64,000 bases of DNA, taken from the NCBI GenBank assembly GCA_037133915.1, contig JBAXND010000012.1, positions 29,336 through 93,335 of the forward strand, given 5' to 3'. Every line of letters starts with the position of its first letter. Position 1 is the stretch's first letter. The notes beneath the pieces were generated by a model. It searched no databases. It had not been told where the DNA came from and saw only the letters and a list, made by a program, of their open reading frames with translations. Positions 9,137 through 17,626 of this stretch are shown in pieces. This stretch comes from Bacteroidota bacterium. GTDB lineage: Bacteria > Bacteroidota > Bacteroidia > Bacteroidales > CAIWKO01. The position numbers and the translations under genes are program-made.

Positions 9137-10435
9137 ATGCTTACATATTTTTTTCTTGTTGTTGCTATTTTGCTTCAGACTATTCCGATTATTCTGGCTA
9201 TCCGCCTGATACGGACGGCACAAAGCCGGATGACGTGGATACTGATTTCTATAGGGTTTTCTGTAATGGCTTTTCGCCGTTTGATTGAATTATTCATTAT
9301 GTTGAAAAACCCAGACCTGAGCGCAACAGAGTGGTATACGTCCCTTATAGATATTACTATTTCAGTGCTTATCATTGCCAGCCTCATTTACCTGAACCGT
9401 ATTCTGAAATCAATTCGGGCCGCAGATAATGAACGTTATGAATCGGAGATTCGATTCAGGACGTTATTCAATAACAGCAGTGATGAGCTGTTTTTAGCAG
9501 ATCTTGACGGGAACTTTTTAGAAGTGAATAAAGAAGTGTGCAACAGGCTGGGATATAAGCGCGAAGAATTACTGAAGATGAATTTTGCAGATATTAAAAC
9601 CCCACGATACGTAAATCAGGTTCGTGAAAACATTGAAATGATTATCCAGAACGGAACACATATCTACGAATCAGAACATCTTACTAAAGAAAAAAAAATT
9701 CTTTCGCTGGAAATGAGCAGTCGAATTATAAGATACAAGGCGCAAAAAATAATCTTTACTATTGCCCGTGATATTACCGAAAGAAAAGAATTCGAAAGGA
9801 AAGTTCTGAGTGCGGTAATTGAAGCTGAAGAAAGAGAACGCAAGCGTTTCGCAAAAGAATTGCACGATGGTTTGGGGCCCTTGCTTTCAACGGTAAAAAT
9901 ATATCTGAATGAAATTTACAGCGAAGATATTGAACCTGACGAAAAGTCAAATCTCATCAAATACACCAATGAGCTGCTTGACGATGCTGTTTCCAACATT
10001 CGTACAATTTCTGACAACCTGATGCCAACAGTAATCACGGATCATGGACTTATCAAAGCCATTGAATCGTTTGCAAAAAAAATTAACCTCGCGGGGAAGA
10101 TACATTTTACATTTTCGCATACCGGTTTCACTTCAAAACTTGATATTAATTTAGAAATGGTTCTTTATAGAATCACCGAAGAGCTCATCAATAATACCCT
10201 CAAACATGCCGGAGCCGTTAATGCTGCAGCTTCTATTGAGGTGAACGGGAAAAAACTTGTTTTGAATTATTCGGACGACGGCGTTGGCTGTATCGTAAAT
10301 GAATTACTCTTAAACTCGCGTGAAGGCATGGGCATAAAAAATATTATCAGCAGATCAAAAACAATCAATGGCGCTTATACCTTTGGAAATACGTTGCCGG
10401 GCTTCAAATTCAGGCTTGAGGTGTATCTGAAATAA
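9137..10435 (+). CDS. Membrane PAS-domain histidine kinase, NarL/DegS class
   Basis: 432 residues. There are about three N-terminal hydrophobic segments (residues 1-95), then a PAS domain (about 105-225). An HisKA_3 dimerisation helix follows, with the phospho-acceptor His in KELHDGLGP. The end is an HATPase_c domain with N-box ELINNTLKHAG and G-box DDGVG. HisKA_3 kinases normally signal to LuxR/NarL-type response regulators. The likely partner, at 11702, is separated from it by the DUF1016 gene. The signal is unknown; the neighbouring hyp and hydrogenase genes suggest, but do not prove, a link to hydrogen or redox metabolism. Confidence 0.88.
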   Translation: MLTYFFLVVAILLQTIPIILAIRLIRTAQSRMTWILISIGFSVMAFRRLIELFIMLKNPDLSATEWYTSLIDITISVLIIASLIYLNRILKSIRAADNERYESEIRFRTLFNNSSDELFLADLDGNFLEVNKEVCNRLGYKREELLKMNFADIKTPRYVNQVRENIEMIIQNGTHIYESEHLTKEKKILSLEMSSRIIRYKAQKIIFTIARDITERKEFERKVLSAVIEAEERERKRFAKELHDGLGPLLSTVKIYLNEIYSEDIEPDEKSNLIKYTNELLDDAVSNIRTISDNLMPTVITDHGLIKAIESFAKKINLAGKIHFTFSHTGFTSKLDINLEMVLYRITEELINNTLKHAGAVNAAASIEVNGKKLVLNYSDDGVGCIVNELLLNSREGMGIKNIISRSKTINGAYTFGNTLPGFKFRLEVYLK

Positions 10436-10454
10436 TTTGAATTATTGTTGTAAA

Positions 10455-10487
10455 TTGAATTTGGCAGGCAGTGCCTGCCAAATTCAA
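10455..10487. repeat. Perfect palindromic repeat, intergenic copy
   Basis: Two 16-bp arms around a single G, with the core arms TTTGGCAGGCA and TGCCTGCCAAA. A 27-bp core is identical to a copy inside the next gene at 10854-10880. The gap 10436-10572 holds nothing else recognisable, and the palindrome could also work as a stem-loop after the kinase gene. Confidence 0.85.
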
Positions 10488-10572
10488 AAACACAGGAAAT
10501 ACCAATAAAATTAGGTCTTTAAAAAAAATTAACAGAATAGTTATAATAACAAAATGAAAAAACAGAAAACAA

Positions 10573-11574
10573 ATGAAACCTTCCAAAAGCAAGTACAACG
10601 CTCTTTTAAAGAGTATAGGACAAACCATCGAACGTGCGCAGACCAGCGCATATTATGCAATTAACACAGGATTAGTCGCAGCCAACTGGAATATTGGCAG
10701 ACATATCATTGAGTTCGAACAATTAGGTAAAGAGCGCGCTGAATATGGCTCAGAGCTGCTGGCAAGACTTTCAACAGACCTAACTACTAAGCATGGCAAG
10801 GGATTTGGAAGGCGTAACGTGCTTGACATGCGCAGGTTTTATCTTGCATTTCCAATTTGGCAGGCAGTGCCTGCCAAATTGAGTTGGAGCCACATCATTA
10901 CTCTGATAGGTGTTTCAGATGATAATGCCCGCAATTTTTATCTAAAACAAGCTCAATCAGAAAACTGGGGTTACAGAGAACTTGAACGCCAGATCAACTC
11001 CTCACTTTATGAAAGGCTTGCCCTGAGCCGAAATAAAAAAGAAGTGAAAAAGCTTGCACAGAAAGGAAATATCATCATGCACCCGCATGAAATCGTAAAA
11101 GATCCCTACGTTCTCGACTTTCTTAAAATTCCGCAAAGCTCAAAAGTTACGGAGAAATTCCTTGAGCAAAAGATTATAGATAACCTGCAGCTGTTTTTGA
11201 TGGAACTTGGAAAAGGTTTTGCATTTATTGGGCGACAGTATAAAATTTCAATACGAAACAAGCATTACTATGTAGACCTGGTGTTCTATCATCGCATACT
11301 CAAATGCTTTGTTTTGATTGACCTGAAAACCAGCCAGGTAGTACATTCAGATGTCGGACAAATGAACCTGTATCTGAACTATTTCATCAAAGAAGAAAAT
11401 GTAGAAGGCGACAATCAACCAATTGGTATTATTCTGGCTAAAGACAAAGATGAAATATTGGTAGAATACACCATGGGGGGAATGAATAATAAAATTATGG
11501 TCACCAAATACGAGTTATACCTTCCTGATAAAAAAATACTTAAAAGAAGACTGAAAGGCGTTTTAGGAAAATAA
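10573..11574 (+). CDS. DUF1016 / YhcG-like PDDEXK nuclease-domain protein
   Basis: 333 residues. The N-terminal half is the DUF1016-type helical domain (YAINTGLVAANWNIGRHI, then GFGRRNVLDMRRFY). The C-terminal half carries a PD-(D/E)XK nuclease-like core (NKHYYVDLVFYHR, then LIDLKTS). Family members occur in restriction- or defence-type and accessory loci; the exact role here is unknown. Residues 94-102 (about FPIWQAVPAK) come from an in-frame copy of a palindromic repeat also found just upstream of the gene, so this is probably a repeat insertion tolerated by the protein. The gene separates a kinase from its likely regulator, which suggests it arrived later. Confidence 0.82.
   Translation: MKPSKSKYNALLKSIGQTIERAQTSAYYAINTGLVAANWNIGRHIIEFEQLGKERAEYGSELLARLSTDLTTKHGKGFGRRNVLDMRRFYLAFPIWQAVPAKLSWSHIITLIGVSDDNARNFYLKQAQSENWGYRELERQINSSLYERLALSRNKKEVKKLAQKGNIIMHPHEIVKDPYVLDFLKIPQSSKVTEKFLEQKIIDNLQLFLMELGKGFAFIGRQYKISIRNKHYYVDLVFYHRILKCFVLIDLKTSQVVHSDVGQMNLYLNYFIKEENVEGDNQPIGIILAKDKDEILVEYTMGGMNNKIMVTKYELYLPDKKILKRRLKGVLGK
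10853..10881. repeat. Perfect palindromic repeat, copy inside the DUF1016 gene
   Basis: 14-bp arms (CAATTTGGCAGGCA and its complement) around one G. The 27-bp core is identical to the copy at 10455-10487. The insert keeps the reading frame and encodes Ile-Trp-Gln-Ala-Val-Pro-Ala-Lys. Confidence 0.88.
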
Positions 11575-11669
11575 GGCCGGCTGAAGCTTGTATAAATATT
11601 AAATCAGCCATCGTGCAATTTTGTCAAAGAACTATTTATCAGCCCGGGCTGCTGTTCGCTAAATATTGC

Positions 11670-11678
11670 TAATTTTGC
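11670..11678 (+). promoter_or_regulatory. Probable -7 element of the LuxR-type regulator
   Basis: TAATTTTGC fits TAnnTTTGC, 24 bp before the ATG at 11702. No TTG stands at the -33 distance. A 12-bp palindrome, CAGCCCGGGCTG (11640-11651), lies where the -33 region would be. Confidence 0.45.
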
Positions 11679-11701
11679 ACTGTATTGGATTTCGCCTTAC
11701 C

Positions 11702-12349
11702 ATGGATGATAAATTAAAAATTATTATTGTTGACGACCACGAGATTTTCAGAAGTGGCTTAAAACTGTTGATTAACAGGCTTAAGCACTGTAAAGTCATT
11801 GCGGAAGCCTCCAATGGTAAGGAACTGCTTGGATTGCTTGAGCTCGATATGCCGGACATCGTTTTTATGGATATTGAAATGCCTGTAATGAACGGCATGG
11901 ACGCCACCCGTCTTGCACTCGAAAAACATCCCGACCTTAAAATCATTGCCTTAACCATGTTCAACGATGAAGAATATGTGGAAAGCATGATTGATGCAGG
12001 CGTTAAGGGTTTTCTGATAAAGAATATAAATAAAGAAGGTCTTGACAAAGCTATTCAATCAGTTATGGCCGGTAATAACTATTACTCGCAAGAACTTTTT
12101 AAGTATTTTACGAGTAAGGTGGTTCATACTGAAAAAAATGAAGCTCAGGAATTGAAGCTTACACCTCGCGAAATAGAAATTATCAGGCTTTCGATGGATG
12201 GTATGAGCAATAAAGAAATTGCGGATAAATTGTTTATCAGTGAGCGAACTGTGGTAGGTCATAAATCTAACCTGCTATCTAAAACCAATACAAAAAGCAC
12301 CGTTCACCTTTTAGCTTATATAATTAAAAATAAGCTTCTTACATTTTAA
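11702..12349 (+). CDS. NarL/FixJ-type response regulator (REC-LuxR HTH)
   Basis: 215 residues from the ATG at 11702. This start is preferred over an upstream TTG because the receiver fold begins right after it and a -7 element overlaps the longer version. The receiver domain has the acidic pair in VDDHE, phospho-Asp in VFMDIEMP, Thr in ALTMF and Lys in FLIKN. The LuxR HTH is at about 145-205 (LTPREIEIIRLSMDGMSN). It is the only gene in the signalling region with an evident DNA-binding output domain. It is the natural partner of the HisKA_3 kinase at 9137 and may also serve the signalling proteins in the HydABC operon. Confidence 0.9.
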   Translation: MDDKLKIIIVDDHEIFRSGLKLLINRLKHCKVIAEASNGKELLGLLELDMPDIVFMDIEMPVMNGMDATRLALEKHPDLKIIALTMFNDEEYVESMIDAGVKGFLIKNINKEGLDKAIQSVMAGNNYYSQELFKYFTSKVVHTEKNEAQELKLTPREIEIIRLSMDGMSNKEIADKLFISERTVVGHKSNLLSKTNTKSTVHLLAYIIKNKLLTF

Positions 12350-12456
12350 ACACAAATCAAAACCAATACTTTTACGCAATTCCATTTGCTTAATAGTATC
12401 CGGTCAAAGTACAATTAGCTTCCTTAACCTCCATTCATTTTCCCTACTTAAATACC

Positions 12457-12488
12457 TTGTACGAAGGCATTAAGCGATGGTACTTTTG
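12457..12488 (+). promoter_or_regulatory. Promoter of the receiver/hydCBA operon
   Basis: TTG (12457-12459), a 21-bp spacer and TACTTTTG (12481-12488) fit the Bacteroidetes consensus. Transcription should start near 12494, which rules out the ATG at 12477 and supports the start at 12507. The rest of the gap 12350-12456 shows nothing else clear. Confidence 0.65.
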
Positions 12489-12506
12489 TGTCAGACAATT
12501 ACTTCA

Positions 12507-13433
12507 ATGGCTGACCTGATAAAAACGATAATTGCTGACGACCATACCATCTACCGCGAAGGGCTGAAAATGGCAATGTCAAGGTTGAGCAATGTGGAAG
12601 TGATTGGTGAAGTTTCCAGCGGTCCCGAACTCCTCGAATTACTCACAATTACAACACCGGATCTTATCCTGATTGATACCGAAATGCCAGCAACCGATGG
12701 CGTTTCAATTTGCCGTGAGATTACTAAAAATTATCCGTGCATCAAAGTTATTGCCATTACCATTTTCAGCGATTTGAATTACCTCGCATCAATCATCAAT
12801 TCAGGAGTCAATTGCTTTTTACCTAAAAATACAACACGGAAAGAACTTGAACGTGCTATTACTGCAGTGGCATCAGGTCAACTCTTTTTTCCAATACATA
12901 TTAATCAATTTAATAATCCTTCAAAATTCACCATTATGAAAACCTCAAAGATTTTGCTCGTTGACGATGATATCGATATCATCACCGTATTACAGGCCAT
13001 ACTTACAAAAAATGGCTACAAAGTGGTAACCGCCAACAATAAAGTTGAAGGCATCAAACTTATGCGCGAAGAAAAACCTGATTTGGCTATCCTTGATGTG
13101 ATGATGACCACACATTATGAAGGTTTTGAGCTCGCCAAAGAAAAATTTGAAGATCCTACCATTCGCGACATCCCTGTTGTAATGCTTACCTCTATCGACA
13201 TTCTCATTACAAGCAAACCCGACGTGCAGGCAATGGCCCGCGAATTCAGAAAAAATCCCGGATTCAAAGATCTGCATGTGTTACTCGTAAAAGATATTGT
13301 CAGCAACAGAGCCGGCATCGACTACTTAAACGACAGTGGCGAAAGTGTTTGGTTCCCCGTTGATGGATTTATTAAAAAGCCGGTTGAAGCCAACAAGATT
13401 ATGCCCGAAGTACAACGTCTGATCAAACTTTAA
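12507..13433 (+). CDS. Double-receiver protein (REC-REC), no output domain
   Basis: 308 residues from the ATG at 12507. REC1 (about 1-125) resembles the receiver of a NarL-type regulator and keeps its key residues (ADDH, phospho-Asp in LIDTEMP, Thr, Lys in FLPKN). Its HTH is absent. A 20-residue linker leads to REC2, which starts at an internal Met (12936, KTSKILLVDDD). REC2 also keeps DD, phospho-Asp in ILDVMM, Thr and Lys (FIKKP), and carries a ~45-residue insert between the Thr and the Lys. It may be a true fusion or two genes joined after the loss of the HTH. It lies 27 bp upstream of hydC, at the head of the hydrogenase operon, so a role in its signalling is likely. Confidence 0.8.
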   Translation: MADLIKTIIADDHTIYREGLKMAMSRLSNVEVIGEVSSGPELLELLTITTPDLILIDTEMPATDGVSICREITKNYPCIKVIAITIFSDLNYLASIINSGVNCFLPKNTTRKELERAITAVASGQLFFPIHINQFNNPSKFTIMKTSKILLVDDDIDIITVLQAILTKNGYKVVTANNKVEGIKLMREEKPDLAILDVMMTTHYEGFELAKEKFEDPTIRDIPVVMLTSIDILITSKPDVQAMAREFRKNPGFKDLHVLLVKDIVSNRAGIDYLNDSGESVWFPVDGFIKKPVEANKIMPEVQRLIKL

Positions 13434-13460
13434 TTTACAAACACCACAATAGATAAAGCC

Positions 13461-13931
13461 ATGCAAAGCAAGATCAATAAGATACTGGGAAGCTATCCCA
13501 CTTCGGGTCGCGAAAACCTGATCCCAATGCTGCAGGATATCCAGGAAGAGATCGGCTACGTTTCGGAAGAAGCAGTGGTCAATGTAAGTTCATATCTGAA
13601 CCTCCCCGTTAGCAAGATATACAGCGTTGCAACTTTTTACAATCAATTCAGGTTCGAACCCAAAGGCAAATATCATATTCAGGTATGCCGCGGAACAGCG
13701 TGTCATGTTCTGGGCTCATCTACCGTTCAGAAAGAACTTGAAAAATCGCTTAAAGTGAAAGCAGGACAAACCACCCGCGACAGGCTGTTCAGCCTCGAAG
13801 TGGTTGCATGTATCGGTGCTTGCGGACTTGCCCCCGTTATTACCGTCAACGGCCAGTTTTTCGCCAAAGTAACCTCGGAATCAATAGTGAAAATCATTGA
13901 AAACTTCAGAAATAAGGAGAAAGAATCATGA
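13461..13931 (+). CDS. hydC: NADH-dependent bifurcating [FeFe] hydrogenase, NuoE-like subunit HydC
   Basis: 156 residues, a thioredoxin-like [2Fe-2S] protein of the NuoE/HndA family. All four cluster ligands are visible: Cys76 and Cys81 (CRGTAC), Cys117 and Cys121 (CIGAC). It is one of three subunits of the electron-bifurcating hydrogenase, which in known enzymes couples H2 oxidation to reduction of NAD+ and ferredoxin, or runs in reverse. The stop overlaps the hydB start as ATGA and an AGGAG-type site precedes hydB. The gene order hydC-hydB-hydA is typical. Confidence 0.93.
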   Translation: MQSKINKILGSYPTSGRENLIPMLQDIQEEIGYVSEEAVVNVSSYLNLPVSKIYSVATFYNQFRFEPKGKYHIQVCRGTACHVLGSSTVQKELEKSLKVKAGQTTRDRLFSLEVVACIGACGLAPVITVNGQFFAKVTSESIVKIIENFRNKEKES

Positions 13932-15877
13932 GCGCTCCCACAAACATCACAACAAACGGACTGATTACACAGTTCATTAACGGGAAAGCTTCAAACGAAG
14001 ACCTTCCTGAAGTAAACAAACAACTCGCCACTTTAAGACGCGAGAAAAACGAAGGTATTTTAATCTTCATCGGAACAGGAACCTGTGGATTAGGTGCAGG
14101 TGCAGGCGAAACGCTTACAGCAATAAAAGAATATCTCACACGTAAGAATGTGAATGCCGAGATTGTTGAAACAGGCTGTATCGGTCTTTGCACTTCGGAA
14201 CCGGTTGTTGATTTAAAGCTTCCCGGAATGAACCGTATCTCTTTTGAGAACATTACCTTCGATAAAGTTGAGCAACTTCTTGACGGTGTTTTAAATGTGA
14301 CACTTCCGGAAGAAAGCCTTATTGGTCAGTTTCGTACGGAAAACGATAAACCATGGAACAATATCCGTTTCATTGATGAGCATCCATTCTTCGCTCCTCA
14401 GAAACGCATCGTACTGAAAAACTGCGGTATCATTGACCCCAAAAGCATCGAAGAGTACATTGCCAGTGGCGGTTATTCAAAACTCGCTGCAACCATCAAA
14501 GGAAATACACCTGCCGAAGTATGCTCAATCATTGAAAAAAGTGGTCTGCGTGGCCGCGGTGGCGGCGGTTTTCCGACAGGAAAAAAATGGACGATGGCAC
14601 TTTTTGAAAAACTGACACCGAAGTATATAATCTGCAATGCCGACGAAGGCGACCCCGGTGCATTCATGGATAGGGCCGTTATTGAAGGTGACCCTCACCG
14701 TGTTATAGAAGGCATGATTATAGGCGCATACGCTATGGGTGCTTCGCACGGCTATGTGTATATCCGCGCCGAATATCCGCTTGCAATCGAGCGTCTTGTA
14801 AAAGCGCTTAACGATGCACGTGCTTATGGCATTCTCGGAAAAAATATTCTGGGAACCGGATTTGAATTTGATATTAAAATTAAAAAAGGCGCCGGTGCTT
14901 TTGTTTGCGGCGAAGAAACAGCGCTTATTCATAGTATTGAAGGTAAGCGCGGCATGCCCCGACCAAGACCGCCCTACCCCGTGTCCAACGGACTTTTCCG
15001 CAAACCAACCGTTATTAACAATGTTGAAACATTTGCCAATGTACCGGCTATCATAACCAATGGCGCAGAGTGGTTCAGCTCAACCGGAACAGGCAAAAGC
15101 CGTGGTACAAAAGTATTCGCTCTTTCAGGAAAGATAGCAAAAACGGGACTTGTAGAAATTCCTATGGGAACCCCTATCCGCAAAATTTTGTTTGATATTG
15201 CCGGTGGTGTAAAAAACGGAAAAAAATTCAAAGCAGTTCAGATTGGCGGTCCTTCGGGCGGTTGCATTACCGAAGCCAACCTCGACATTCTTATTGATTA
15301 CGAATCACTGATACAGGCAGGCGCCATGATGGGATCCGGTGGTTTGGTAGTGATGGACGAAGATACCTGCATGGTTGATATCGCAAAATTCTTCATGGAT
15401 TTTATTCAGCGCGAAAGTTGCGGAAAATGCATCCCATGCAGAGAAGGCACAAAACGCATGCTTGAGATCCTTGAGAAAATCACACACAAACCCTCAACCG
15501 ACGATAACCGCGAAGCACTTGAACGCTTTCAGGGTGTAATTCAGCTTGAGAACCTGGGACGGGTAATTAAAGAAACTTCCCTGTGCGGTCTCGGACAAAG
15601 CGCGCCCAATCCGGTACTCAGCACCATTAAGTGGTTTCGCGACGAATACGAATCACACATCTACGAACGCACCTGTACACCCAAAGTTTGTACTGAATTG
15701 CGCAAATACATGATTGATCCTGAAAAATGTACGGGCTGTATGGCATGCGTAAAAAAATGCCCGACTTCATCCATTATAGGTGCAAAGAAAAACCCGCACT
15801 ACATAATTCAGGATAAATGCATCGGATGCGGCGCCTGCGCCGACACTTGCAAATTCGAAGCTATTCATTTACTATGA
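13928..15877 (+). CDS. hydB: Bifurcating [FeFe] hydrogenase, NuoF-like FMN/NADH subunit HydB
   Basis: 649 residues. Domains in order: a thioredoxin-like segment (about 40-105) in which only three Cys (53, 84, 88) of a four-Cys [2Fe-2S] set are seen; a NuoF core with FMN loop RGRGGGGFPTG and NADH loop GAGAFVCGEETALI; an N3-type [4Fe-4S] site ESCGKCIPCREG plus the later Cys of LCGLGQ; and a C-terminal 2[4Fe-4S] ferredoxin domain (CTGCMACVKKCP and CIGCGACADTC). This is the NAD(H)-reacting and presumed bifurcating subunit. The layout matches HydB of trimeric HydABC enzymes. Confidence 0.94.
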   Translation: MSAPTNITTNGLITQFINGKASNEDLPEVNKQLATLRREKNEGILIFIGTGTCGLGAGAGETLTAIKEYLTRKNVNAEIVETGCIGLCTSEPVVDLKLPGMNRISFENITFDKVEQLLDGVLNVTLPEESLIGQFRTENDKPWNNIRFIDEHPFFAPQKRIVLKNCGIIDPKSIEEYIASGGYSKLAATIKGNTPAEVCSIIEKSGLRGRGGGGFPTGKKWTMALFEKLTPKYIICNADEGDPGAFMDRAVIEGDPHRVIEGMIIGAYAMGASHGYVYIRAEYPLAIERLVKALNDARAYGILGKNILGTGFEFDIKIKKGAGAFVCGEETALIHSIEGKRGMPRPRPPYPVSNGLFRKPTVINNVETFANVPAIITNGAEWFSSTGTGKSRGTKVFALSGKIAKTGLVEIPMGTPIRKILFDIAGGVKNGKKFKAVQIGGPSGGCITEANLDILIDYESLIQAGAMMGSGGLVVMDEDTCMVDIAKFFMDFIQRESCGKCIPCREGTKRMLEILEKITHKPSTDDNREALERFQGVIQLENLGRVIKETSLCGLGQSAPNPVLSTIKWFRDEYESHIYERTCTPKVCTELRKYMIDPEKCTGCMACVKKCPTSSIIGAKKNPHYIIQDKCIGCGACADTCKFEAIHLL

Positions 15878-15900
15878 TCTAACACATAATAAGAAAAGTC

Positions 15901-17625
15901 ATGAGCATTATCATAAATATAAATAATAAGCCGGTGATTGCCGAAAAAGGCGAATACATTCTCGATACGCTGGAACGCAGTGGCATCAAGATACCGACAT
16001 TATGCCACATGAAAGGATTACTTCCGAGCGGAGCATGCAGGATGTGCCTCGTTGAACTTAAAAACAACGGCAAACTTGTAACATCCTGCTCATTCCCGGT
16101 TGAAGAAGGTATGGATATTCTTACACATTCACCGCGCGTAATCAATGCCCGCAAAACCATTGTGGAATTACTGCTTTCAAATCATCCGGATGATTGTCTG
16201 TTTTGCGCAAGAAATAAAAATTGCGAACTTCAGAATTTATCGGAAGAATTAGACGTTCGCCAACGCAGAATCAGTGGAAAAAAGAACAGCTTCCCAATGG
16301 ACATTGCCGGTTTGAGCCTTGTACGCGACCCGGATAAATGTATCCTCTGCGGCAGATGTGTTCGCGAATGCGAAGAAGTAATAGGTGTTTCAGCGATAGA
16401 CTTTAGCAACAGAGGCAGTAAAACCATAGTGGGAACAGCATTCAACAGGGGTTTGAACACATCATCATGTGTGAACTGCGGTCAGTGTCTTATGGTTTGC
16501 CCTACCGGAGCCATCACCGAAAAATCGCATATAAACCAGGTTATAGAAGCCATTAGCAATCCCGAATTACAGGTAATGGTGCAATATGCACCGGCCATCA
16601 GCGTATCACTGGCTGAGGAATTCGGACTTGAACCGGGTAAAGATATCAACGGCATCATGAACGCTGCTTTACGTAAGGTTGGCTTCAACAAGGTTTTTGA
16701 TACAAGTTTTGCAGCCGATCTTACCATCATGGAAGAAGCCTCAGAACTCATTGACCGTATTGTAAAGAAAAAGCCGCTGCCCATGTTCACCAGCTGCTGC
16801 CCGGCATGGGTTAAGTATGTTGAAGAATTCTGGCCGGCAATGATACCCAACCTTTCAACCTGTAAATCGCCTCAGCAAATGATGGGCAGCGTGATTAAAA
16901 ATTATTATTCACGGATGGAAGACATCGCTCCTTCAAAAATATTCTCGGTCGCAGTTATGCCTTGTACAGCAAAGAAATTTGAAGCACAGCGCGAAGAAAT
17001 GAGCACTGACGGCATACAGGATGTTGATGCAGTTCTTACCACCCGCGAATTGGCTAAACTCATCAGGGTTTTCGGTATTGACATCAGCAAACTCGAACCC
17101 GAAGACGCAGATTCTCCTTTAGGAACAAGAACTTCGGCAGGAAAGATTTTTGGTGCAAGCGGCGGCGTAATGGAAGCGGCTCTCAGAACAGCACATTTCA
17201 TGCTCACCGGTAAAGAACTGGTAGATCCCAAATTCAGCGAACTGCGCGGATTCAGAGGCATCAAAGAAACCAAAGTTACCATTGGTGATACCGAACTCGG
17301 CATTGCAGTAGTAAATGGACTCGGATATGCACTTCCTGTTCTGCAGGAAATTGCAGCAGGTCGCAGCAACATACACTTTGTGGAAGTAATGAGCTGCCCG
17401 GGGGGTTGTATTGCTGGCGGTGGGCAACATATTGGCGCCAATCAGGATTCAATCTTTGCAAGAATCAAAGCGCTTTACAATATTGATGAAACTTCCAAAG
17501 TCAAGGTATCGCACCAGAATCCTCAAGTAATTGAATTATATGCAAAATTCCTTGGGAAACCGCTGGGAGAGAACAGCCATCATTTTCTACATACAGAATA
17601 TGCTAAACGAGAGGTCTTGAAATAA
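15901..17625 (+). CDS. hydA: [FeFe] hydrogenase catalytic subunit HydA
   Basis: 574 residues, cytoplasmic. Accessory clusters in order: [2Fe-2S] (Cys35, 46, 49, 63), His-Cys3 [4Fe-4S] (His95, Cys99, 102, 108) and two ferredoxin clusters (Cys147/150/153/157 and 190/193/196/200). The H-cluster ligands are Cys300 (in TSCCPAW), Cys355 (MPCTAKK), Cys499 and Cys503 (SCPGGC). The proton-relay Cys299 is present, so this looks catalytic. A small-subunit-like tail (SHHFLHTEY) ends the chain. The architecture is the M3 type of group A enzymes. With HydB and HydC it should form the NAD- and ferredoxin-linked complex. Its H-cluster is built by HydE, HydF and HydG, encoded downstream. Confidence 0.97.
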   Translation: MSIIININNKPVIAEKGEYILDTLERSGIKIPTLCHMKGLLPSGACRMCLVELKNNGKLVTSCSFPVEEGMDILTHSPRVINARKTIVELLLSNHPDDCLFCARNKNCELQNLSEELDVRQRRISGKKNSFPMDIAGLSLVRDPDKCILCGRCVRECEEVIGVSAIDFSNRGSKTIVGTAFNRGLNTSSCVNCGQCLMVCPTGAITEKSHINQVIEAISNPELQVMVQYAPAISVSLAEEFGLEPGKDINGIMNAALRKVGFNKVFDTSFAADLTIMEEASELIDRIVKKKPLPMFTSCCPAWVKYVEEFWPAMIPNLSTCKSPQQMMGSVIKNYYSRMEDIAPSKIFSVAVMPCTAKKFEAQREEMSTDGIQDVDAVLTTRELAKLIRVFGIDISKLEPEDADSPLGTRTSAGKIFGASGGVMEAALRTAHFMLTGKELVDPKFSELRGFRGIKETKVTIGDTELGIAVVNGLGYALPVLQEIAAGRSNIHFVEVMSCPGGCIAGGGQHIGANQDSIFARIKALYNIDETSKVKVSHQNPQVIELYAKFLGKPLGENSHHFLHTEYAKREVLK

Positions 17626-17626
17626 T

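Noticed and set aside
9006..9209. Small plus-strand open frame before the histidine kinase
   Set aside because: It overlaps the kinase in another frame, is hydrophobic by base composition only, and shows no family pattern.
12477..12506. Upstream ATG that would extend the double-receiver protein
   Set aside because: The -7 element TACTTTTG lies at 12481-12488, so this ATG is upstream of the expected transcription start; the receiver fold begins at 12507.
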